Shown here: one piece after another, positions 1 through 6,500 of the stretch
Numbering within the stretch: position 1 is the stretch's first letter
Layout: each line of letters opens with the position of its first letter
Assembly: GCA_017527945.1 (NCBI GenBank)
Contig: JAFXPL010000066.1
Location: 1-12,496, forward strand
DNA from: Bacteroidales bacterium
GTDB taxonomy: Bacteria; Bacteroidota; Bacteroidia; Bacteroidales; WCHB1-69
DNA: 12,496 nt
Reading direction: 5' to 3'
The notes under the pieces: generated by a model
The model's database searches: none
Told to the model about the DNA's origin: nothing
Seen by the model: the letters and a program-made list of their open reading frames with translations, nothing else
Program-made: the position numbers and the translations under genes

Positions 1-1911
1 CTCCCAGCTGATGGTGTAGGCCAAGCGGGGATCAGCGGCGTCAATGTCCACCAGCATGTCGCCGACCGTGGGCTCGTCGGCCGCATCGAAGCGGTAGCCC
101 CAAGCCACGGAGGTGGTGTCGATGTTCAGGACGAAAACGGCACTGTCGCTGCCGGTGCCGATCCAGTAGAGGATGTCGGCAGGGTCGATGGCGGCGTCGG
201 AGAGCGTTTGCGTCGTGTCCACGGGCGGGGTGACCGTCGTATCCACAGGCGTGACCGTCGTGTCAACGTTGGCCAGGATGACACTCAGATTGTCTATGCC
301 GCAGTAACGGTTGCCGGGACCGGTGGTGCTGGCCGTGGTGCTGGCAACATCCCACATCAGCGTGAGGCGTGCGTCGGCCGGCACATTAGCATACTCGCTG
401 AAGCGAATCGTGTCGTGGTGCAGGACTTTATTGTCGGCAGCGTAAGTTTCGAGTGCCACAAAATCGGCGGTGTCGTTCATGATGTAGCCCACTGCGAGGT
501 GCGCGTTGGCATCGGCCATGTTCGTGCGGTGGTCAAAGGCGAGGATTGTCTGCGCAAGGGGAGCGTCAAAGGGGGGCAGTATCGCATAGCGGCGGGTGCC
601 TGTGGTGAGCATGTCGTTGATGTGGTTGGCGTTGGTGCCGGTGTAAATCTGACTGGCGATGAAAGTGAAGTAAGCGTCGTTGGCCGCGATGGCCCCGTAG
701 CTGTTGGTGCTGGTGGAATAGCCCACGCCACCGAAGTAGTCAGACACCGTGGAGGTGCCGTTGCCGCTGTGGTTGACCGTGCCGTTGCCGAAAACGGTCC
801 AGCATTCGGGCAGCGGGGCACCGGCATAGTGGGGACGCATGGTTGCATCGGACGTGTAGCCGGCAAAGTCGTCGTTATAGGGCAGCGCATGGACGGTTGT
901 GCAGAGCGTTACGGGATCGACCGGCGTGGCCGGAGCCGCCACAGGCACAATGGGCGTTTGCCAGGCATATCCCCAGGTTGACCAGTCGGCAGGGTCGCCG
1001 GTTTGTGTGGCACAAGCTGAGTTACCCACCTTAATGAGGTCACCCTGATATACATCCATGTCAGGGTAGCCAAAGTTGGCCAATACCCCGTTCACATTGT
1101 ACATGATATAACCTGTACTCGGCTGAAGCAAAGAAAGATCGTAGGTGTCGTCTTGATAGTTGACATCATAGATGATACCGCCGCCGCCCGAATAGCTGAA
1201 GCGGGGGTCGTAGGCGGCGATGGTGTCCATCACCGCTTCCACGGTGGCACTGGTGCCGTTGAAACGCACGCCCCAGGCCAGTGCCGTCTCCGGATCGCAC
1301 CAGTTGGTGGAGAAAATCACTTCCGTGCTGCCGGTTCCGACCCAGTATTCGATCTGCGAGAGGGCGATGGTGGCGTCAAGAGAACCACTGTTGGGGTCGG
1401 TGGCCGCAGTGGCGGAATTGAGGGAAAAATAGCAAGAACTGCTGATTTCCATCTGGTCGCCGTCAGACATGGCATATTCGCTGTAGCCAACCGGGGCAAA
1501 GGTCCCGTTGACATTGTAGCACCAGTAGCTGGCCGAAGATCCGGAAACCAAAGTGCCGTCATTGTAGCCAATATGAGTTACATAGCCGGATCCAATGTTG
1601 TAAGTCACGCGGCTGTCATAAGTGGCAATGGAGTCCAACAAGTTAGAGGCCGTAGCCCCGCTATTGAAGTGGACACCCCAAGCCAGGGCAAAGTTGTTCC
1701 CGGAAGGATTGTCGTCCCACCCGATAATCACAACGGCGCTGTTGCTGCCGCTTCCTACCCAAAATGCAATGTCTTCTACAGGGAATTCATCGACCGAACG
1801 CATCGCGTTCACTTGGAAATCATGCCCGTTCTGGTGAATTGTCACCGGATTTTGGGCGCTCAACAGGTTTATCACACACAATAAACCCAAAATCGTAAGA
1901 AATTTTCTCAT
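1..1911 (-). CDS. Large secreted multi-domain protein, three copies of a W-x-G-x-GS/AWG domain (3' end outside window)
   Basis: The frame is open for 637 codons from the ATG at 1911 to the left edge without a stop, so the C-terminus is missing. A signal peptide (MRKFLTILGLLCVINLLSAQ, cleavage near residue 20) has no lipobox, so export by Sec with signal peptidase I is expected. Three copies of one domain are visible at about residues 45-160, 180-315 and 575 to the edge. Each starts with (D/E)I-x-(F/Y)W-x-G-x-GS, then a hydrophobic strand, AWG(V/Y)-x-F and D-x-R. Copies 1 and 2 also share a YNVNG strand. Between copies 2 and 3 (about 335-550) lies a region with CTTVHALPYNDDF, ECWTVFG and YCGIDNLSV, resembling the jelly-roll 'choice-of-anchor J' type. 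A DTTVTP-rich linker (549-568) precedes copy 3. The gene follows the riboswitch-controlled BtuG-like gene by 198 bp on the same strand, so a role in cobalamin capture is inferred from context only. The start follows an A/T-rich leader without a Shine-Dalgarno sequence. I cannot name the repeated domain with certainty. Confidence 0.88.
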   Translation of the reverse strand, partial: MRKFLTILGLLCVINLLSAQNPVTIHQNGHDFQVNAMRSVDEFPVEDIAFWVGSGSNSAVVIIGWDDNPSGNNFALAWGVHFNSGATASNLLDSIATYDSRVTYNIGSGYVTHIGYNDGTLVSGSSASYWCYNVNGTFAPVGYSEYAMSDGDQMEISSSCYFSLNSATAATDPNSGSLDATIALSQIEYWVGTGSTEVIFSTNWCDPETALAWGVRFNGTSATVEAVMDTIAAYDPRFSYSGGGGIIYDVNYQDDTYDLSLLQPSTGYIMYNVNGVLANFGYPDMDVYQGDLIKVGNSACATQTGDPADWSTWGYAWQTPIVPVAAPATPVDPVTLCTTVHALPYNDDFAGYTSDATMRPHYAGAPLPECWTVFGNGTVNHSGNGTSTVSDYFGGVGYSTSTNSYGAIAANDAYFTFIASQIYTGTNANHINDMLTTGTRRYAILPPFDAPLAQTILAFDHRTNMADANAHLAVGYIMNDTADFVALETYAADNKVLHHDTIRFSEYANVPADARLTLMWDVASTTASTTGPGNRYCGIDNLSVILANVDTTVTPVDTTVTPPVDTTQTLSDAAIDPADILYWIGTGSDSAVFVLNIDTTSVAWGYRFDAADEPTVGDMLVDIDAADPRLAYTISWE

Positions 1912-1939
1912 AATTTTTTATTTGATGTTTGTTTATTTT

Positions 1940-2079
1940 GACTTGTGATTAGTGATTAGTGATTAGTGATTAGTGATTAGTGATTAGTGGTTGGTGGTTG
2001 GTGATTAGTGGTTGGTGATTAGTGGTTGGTGATTAGTGGTTGGTGATTAGTGGTTGGTGATTAGTGGTTGGTGACTTGT
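1940..2079. repeat. Perfect 7-bp tandem array, 18 core units of two types, flanked in phase by GACTTGT
   Basis: In the plus-strand phase starting at 1947 there are 18 contiguous heptamers with no mismatch or slip: six GATTAGT, two GGTTGGT, then five GATTAGT-GGTTGGT pairs. The two unit types differ only by A-to-G at positions 2 and 5. The variant heptamer GACTTGT sits in exact phase on both sides (1940-1946 and 2073-2079). The array fills most of the gap between the BtuG-like gene and the following secreted-protein gene. Read with the genes it is a series of ACTAATC and ACCAACC units. No spacers are present, so it is not CRISPR. Its function is unknown; copy-number variation could alter the coupling of the two genes. 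Confidence 0.95.
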
Positions 2080-2084
2080 ACCGA

Positions 2085-2105
2085 TTCACTGCTCACTGTT
2101 CACTG
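2085..2105. repeat. Short second heptamer run (TTCACTG-CTCACTG-TTCACTG)
   Basis: Three adjacent 7-bp units, one with a single base change, lie between the main heptamer array and the stop codon of the BtuG-like gene. They have the same period but a different sequence from the main array, and are offset from it by a few bases. With the genes they read as CAGTGAA/CAGTGAG units. They are too short to form a convincing structure and no role is evident. Confidence 0.7.
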
Positions 2106-2109
2106 TTTC

Positions 2110-3201
2110 CTAATTATCGAATGCCATCGCCGACGGGTTCAGGCCTGCCTCGAAGGAGAACTTCTTCTTCCCGTCCTTGTCGAAACAATAGACATCGCCG
2201 TTGGTGGTGAACGTGCCGGCGTCGGTGATATAGACGTCGCCGTTCAGCGGGTTCACCTTGATGCCGTAGGGGGTTTTCAGCTGCGTGCCGTCCGTGATGA
2301 ACTGCTCTTTCACCACTTCGTCGGTCTCCAGGTCCAGCACCTTGACCCAAGCGGAGCTCATCGTGCTGAAATTGTAGGTGTAGATGTAGGCCAAGTTATG
2401 GTGGATGTCGAAGTTCAGCACTTCCAAATCGTAGGTTTTGATCACCTCATCTGTTTGGCTGTCAATCTTTTGGAAAGTATAGGGTACGCTGCCGTAGTTG
2501 CCGTTGGAGACCAGATAGACGTAGCGGTCGTTGTAGGCTTTGATGCGGGTGGGGTTGATGACCACCTCAATGTCCTTGCTGACCGTGAAGCTGGCCGGGT
2601 CGATCACGGAAACGGTGTTGCCGTAGTTCGGTGCGCTCAAGCCTCCGGAATTGGAGACATAGATCTTACCGTTGCAGGCGCAGATGCCGTCGGGGTTCGG
2701 GCCGGTGTGCAGGGTGGCCTCCACCTCCAAGCTGGCCGTGTCGATGCGCACCACATCGCCATCGAAACAGGATATGTAGCCCTTGTCGCCGAGGAAAGCG
2801 ATATAACGCGGTTGTTTTCCTGATAAATTGATGGTTTTCAACGATTTAACAGTCTTTGCATCCACCACCTCCACGATGTTGGAGTTGTTGACCACAATGT
2901 AGAGCTTGCCGCCGTATTTTTGCAGGTCGTTGCCCACGTCGCCCAAGCCGCGGTGGTTGACATCCAAGAAGAGGTCGCCTGTGAGCGTTCCCGTCGTGAA
3001 ATCATAGTAGGACAGGGTGCTGTTGTTTTGCAGATAAAGGCCCTCGTTCAGGATGAACAGACCGCTTGCATAGGCATCGGGTCGGGGCTCCGGCTCCGGC
3101 TCCGGTTCCGGACGATGGCAGGCAGCGACGAGCAGGGGCAGCACAAGCACCCATAAAAGATTGTTTCTCAAAAAATTCCATAAACGCATAATCCTCGGCA
3201 T
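2110..3201 (-). CDS. btuG: BtuG-like surface lipoprotein, DUF5074/YncE-type beta-propeller, probable cobalamin binding
   Basis: The 363-residue product begins with a signal peptide ending in the lipobox LVAAC (Cys28), so it should be a lipoprotein. The mature start, C-HRPEPEPEPEPRPD, is rich in acidic residues, as in Bacteroidota lipoproteins exported to the cell surface. The rest (about 48-363) is a repeated propeller pattern of strand and D-x-x-T turns. Examples are GLFILNEGLY near the start, then KLYIVVNNSNIVEVVD, KIYVSNSGG, NTVSVIDPASF and GDVYITDAG. Length and layout fit the BtuG/DUF5074 family, whose characterised members bind cobalamin tightly and pass it to the outer-membrane transporter BtuB. 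A cobalamin riboswitch directly upstream supports this. ATG codons at 3201 and 3189 are both possible starts; neither has a Shine-Dalgarno sequence at good spacing, and both retain the signal peptide. Ligand residues cannot be assigned by eye, so the symbol rests on family resemblance plus the riboswitch. Confidence 0.82.
   Translation of the reverse strand: MPRIMRLWNFLRNNLLWVLVLPLLVAACHRPEPEPEPEPRPDAYASGLFILNEGLYLQNNSTLSYYDFTTGTLTGDLFLDVNHRGLGDVGNDLQKYGGKLYIVVNNSNIVEVVDAKTVKSLKTINLSGKQPRYIAFLGDKGYISCFDGDVVRIDTASLEVEATLHTGPNPDGICACNGKIYVSNSGGLSAPNYGNTVSVIDPASFTVSKDIEVVINPTRIKAYNDRYVYLVSNGNYGSVPYTFQKIDSQTDEVIKTYDLEVLNFDIHHNLAYIYTYNFSTMSSAWVKVLDLETDEVVKEQFITDGTQLKTPYGIKVNPLNGDVYITDAGTFTTNGDVYCFDKDGKKKFSFEAGLNPSAMAFDN
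3086..3111. repeat. Hexanucleotide (GGCTCC-type) run encoding the Pro-Glu stretch behind the lipobox
   Basis: About four consecutive near-identical 6-bp units encode alternating Pro-Glu just after the lipidated Cys28 of the BtuG-like protein. Because the unit is a multiple of three, gain or loss of units would lengthen or shorten the tether without shifting the frame. Confidence 0.75.
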
Positions 3202-3298
3202 TTAAGGGTTCGACAAAATGCTTCGGACAATAAAGGGACTGAAGTGAGCTGAAAGCCACTTTTTGCATCCGCCTACCTCCCGAAGCGATAACAACGCG

Positions 3299-3460
3299 CG
3301 GTGGCAGGTTTTCTGACTCATTCCCGGGGCAGCGCCTTCCCGTCTTCCGACAGTGACAAATTGCTGCTCCAACACGCGGAACTTACAGCAGCGGGTACTG
3401 TACAGGATTCGCACCTGTTTCCCTCTCAGGACTTTGCACATTGAAAGTCCTTCACCACTT
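3299..3460 (-). promoter_or_regulatory. Cobalamin riboswitch (AdoCbl/B12 element) upstream of the BtuG-like gene
   Basis: Read on the minus strand, the conserved blocks of the cobalamin riboswitch appear in order. GGGAAACAGGTGCGAATCC (3423-3405) is followed by ACCCGCTGCTGTAA (3396-3383), GTCACTGTC (3357-3349), the GGGAAGGCG block (3341-3333) and the B12-box-like AGTCAGAAAACCTGCC (3318-3303). A closing P1 stem can form between GTGGT (3458-3454) and GCCAC (3305-3301). A hairpin with arms GGACTTT/AAAGTCC fits the P2 position. About 98 nt of leader separate the aptamer from the first start codon. No strong terminator stem is seen there, so control may be translational; this is inference. In the family, B12 binding switches expression off, so the gene should be induced by B12 limitation. 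Confidence 0.95.
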
Positions 3461-3468
3461 TGCAGCGG

Positions 3469-3476
3469 CAAAAATA
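3469..3476 (-). promoter_or_regulatory. Candidate Bacteroidota -7 promoter box (TATTTTTG)
   Basis: On the minus strand TATTTTTG matches the Bacteroidota -7 consensus TAnnTTTG exactly. It lies just upstream of the first paired base of the riboswitch, so transcription would start close to 3461. No TTTG element is found at the usual -33 spacing, which lowers confidence. Confidence 0.55.
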
Positions 3477-3511
3477 CACTTTTTTAGATAACAGGGACTC
3501 TTTAAAAACAA

Positions 3512-3539
3512 GTAGAGACGCAAATTTTTGCGTCCCTAC
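3512..3539 (-). terminator. Palindrome with T-rich tail, likely terminator of the FISUMP operon
   Basis: Two 13-base arms, GTAGGGACGCAAA and TTTGCGTCTCTAC on the minus strand, pair with one G-T wobble across a 2-base loop. They begin about 14 bases after the stop codon of the 1601-residue gene. TTGTTTTT follows on the same strand, so the layout fits an intrinsic terminator separating the operon from the B12-controlled unit. The stem is also nearly symmetric on the other strand and resembles dispersed extragenic palindromes seen in Bacteroidota, so it may be a repeat-family copy used as a terminator. Confidence 0.65.
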
Positions 3540-3553
3540 TCGATTTCCCCCTC

Positions 3554-6500
3554 TTAATCTTTCACACATCGCACTGCGGCCGCGCCTGCGCGATGTTGGA
3601 GAGCTGTTGTCATGGACGACTGGTTCGAATCCAGCCCCCAGGCTTTCAGGTACAATGATGATTGCCTCGTGACCGTCCAAAAACGTGCCATGCCACCGAA
3701 GTAGCCGGCATAGATGCCCGTTGCAGGAGTCTGCATGCCTAATGGGTGAATCCCGAATCCGGAAGTGTTGTTCGTCATGGGATGGTCGCCCACAAAGCAT
3801 TCGCCGTCCGAAAACTTCCAAAACGAAGCGGCAGCCACCGCCTTGCCATAGTTGCCCGGAACCGTATCGCAGTTATAGGCAGTCTGCGCGGACAGATAGT
3901 CGTGGAGCTGTTGCCATTCCCCGTTTGAGGGAACATGCCACCCGAAGGGACAAATGCCCTGGATGCCTGAAGGGACGGAGGCCGTCATTGTGTCGTTCAT
4001 GGCGCACACTGCCTTCCAGTTGTAAAGGTAACCGTAGTAGGAAAACTGCATGTCCATGTTCGGGTAGTAACGGCAGGGAAGCGTGGTGGACAAGGAGTCG
4101 GCAAGCGGGATTTCCGTGCCGTCATAGAAATGGGTGGTCCGCAGATTTTCCTTCATCCAGCATTGTTCGCCCATCTGAATGGTGGCATACTGGTTGCCGT
4201 CATAGTCATAGACGTATGCATTGTCCGGACAAGGTTGCCCATCGGTAGAATAGTTGAGGTCGGCCGTGAAGAATTTGACTTCGTTGCCATAGACCGTGTC
4301 GTTGGCGGTTATGGCGTAGGCCCGCACATAGTAGAAAGTGTTCGGCTGCAGGTTCGCCATGTCAACTGTGAAAACATTGAAAGGCATGGCTGGAACGGCG
4401 CTGTTGTCCGCCAAAGTGGGGTCCGGGGAGGTGCTCCACACAAGGCCGTACGCGGTCACCGGAACGCCTCCGTTGTGGGTGATGTTCCCGCTACCCCTTG
4501 CAGATACGGCCGTGATATCGGACACGGTGGTCGTATAGACCGTAGGGGCGCATTCCACAGGCAGGTCACGGACACAACGCACGGAAAAGCCGTGTTCTTG
4601 CGTATAGATGTTCGATTCATTGAGGTTGGGGAAACGGAAGTCAAGGAAAATAACCTTTGGATTCGGCTCCCCAGCAAGCTTTGAGGAGGTCCAGAACATG
4701 GCATTGGCCGTGAAATTGAACCATCCGGGCTGGTTTTCCGCGCTGCCGTAATAGCCGGCGGCCCTGGCGCTGAAGCCCGTGGCGTTGATCATGTTGTGGA
4801 TGTTTGGGAAGCTGGTGACCCATCCACCCACAGGAGAGCAGTTGTCGAAGACCAAATGCATCCAATCGTTTGGAATCGCCCAATAAGAAGAAGGATGATC
4901 GACAAGGGAGAGCGCCACATTGGACATCACACCATTACACAGACACTCTGACTGAGTCTGGAGAAACCCATAGAGAAGTTGGTATTCCTCGAGACTCGGA
5001 ACATGCCAGCCCGAGGGACAGATGCCTTGCACGCCCGAGGGGATTGATGACGAAGCTTGGGCCCCGTTCATCACCGCCGCCCAATTGTACAGGTAGCCGT
5101 ACGAGGCCACATTGTTGTTGCTTCCGTCAGGCGAGTAGCAGACCGGCGTGGTGGAAAAGGCTGTGGCAAGCGGTATTTCGGTGCCGTCCTCATAATGGGT
5201 GGTCCGCAGGTTCTCGCGCATCCAGCACTGGTTGCCGATGCGCACCGTATTGTAGATGTTGCCGTCATGATCTGTGACCACAGAGGTGCCTGGACAAACC
5301 TGGTCGTAGCGCTGCGGGGCAGGCGTGAGCGTCTGGAAAGCGATTTCGTTGCCGTAAGCAATGCCCGCACTGTTGACGGCGTAAGCCCGCACATAGTAGG
5401 TCATGCTGAGGTAAAGATCCGAAATCGTGTGGGTGAATGTCCCAGTCCCGGTGCCCAATGCAATATGGTAATCCTCTACGGTGGGGTTGGGATGGAAGCC
5501 CCAGCAAAGGCCGCGCTCAGTCACCAAGGCACCGCCGTCGGACATGACCAGACCGCCCGAAACCGCAGAATTGAGTGCAATGTCGGAGGCTGGGTAGGTA
5601 GTCACAGACGGAAGCGCCGGTCCCGGCGGAACAGAATCCGAAGTCACAAAGCGTTGCTCCTCGCCATACACGACACCCTGTTCATTAACGGCGTATGCCC
5701 GCACGTAATAGTCGGTTTCGGGTGACAAATCGGTCATCGGACAGGAGTAGGTGCCGGTGTCGGTGCCGGAAATGCAGATGTTGTCGTCAATGGTGGGGTG
5801 CGGGATGCTGTTCCAGCAAATGCCCCGCTCCGTGACTGCGCAGCCGCCGGTGTTGGTCACCCGTCCTTTGGCCATTGCCGAAGTGCTCGTGACGTTCGTG
5901 ACCTCGCCCGTGACGACCGTGGGGAACTGGCAAGCCGTTGAAGGAGGTGCGTCATAGTCTTGCACACATCTCACGGAAATCGCATCTTTTCTGTAAAAGA
6001 GGGAGGCTCCGCTAATATAGTCGTTATTATGTCTGACTGCGATAGCGTAGGTGTAATAGCGGTCATAATGGTCATTATATTGGAGCGTGGAACACATAAT
6101 TCCACCGAAAGTCCCAAAACCTTCGAAACCGCCGATAAAGCTGTAGCTCACATTCCCGATGATGGATCCGGCAGGGCAAATGGACAATCCCGTGGCATTG
6201 TTTTGTGTCGAGTCATAGCCAGGCGTGCAACCGGCGGAGCAGGAGGCCCAACCGAAATTGGAGGCCAAAGCAGGAGCGACGTGCCAGACCTGGTCGGGAG
6301 GGGTGGTACATCGATACTTGTTCAATGCGGATACATAGTTTTTCAGCTGGTATTGTTCAGCCCGGGAAGGAATGTGCCAGCCGTTCGGGCAAATGCCTTG
6401 TACTCCGGAAGGGGTGGCATCGCTGGACGCCTCGCCGTTCATGGCCGCATGCCAATTATACAGCAGTCCATAGACAGCCACTTTGGAGGTGTCTTTGGCC

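Noticed and set aside
208..1884. Long plus-strand ORFs (208-981 and 1153-1884) at the left edge
   Set aside because: They lie opposite the 637-codon minus-strand frame, which has a signal peptide and internal domain repeats. The plus-strand translations show no recognisable domain.
1940..2079. Possible CRISPR array
   Set aside because: The units are 7 bp and directly abut, with no unique spacers and no cas genes nearby; it is a simple tandem repeat.
3002..3268. 88-residue minus-strand ORF overlapping the start of the BtuG-like gene
   Set aside because: It is out of frame with the lipoprotein, and most of its length overlaps that well-supported coding sequence. Its Shine-Dalgarno-like context is recorded as a finding, but it is not called a gene.
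3241..3270. Hairpin AGTGGCT-TTC-AGCTCACT as a riboswitch terminator
   Set aside because: The stem is short (about 7 bp with a bulge) and no T-run follows, so termination there is not supported.
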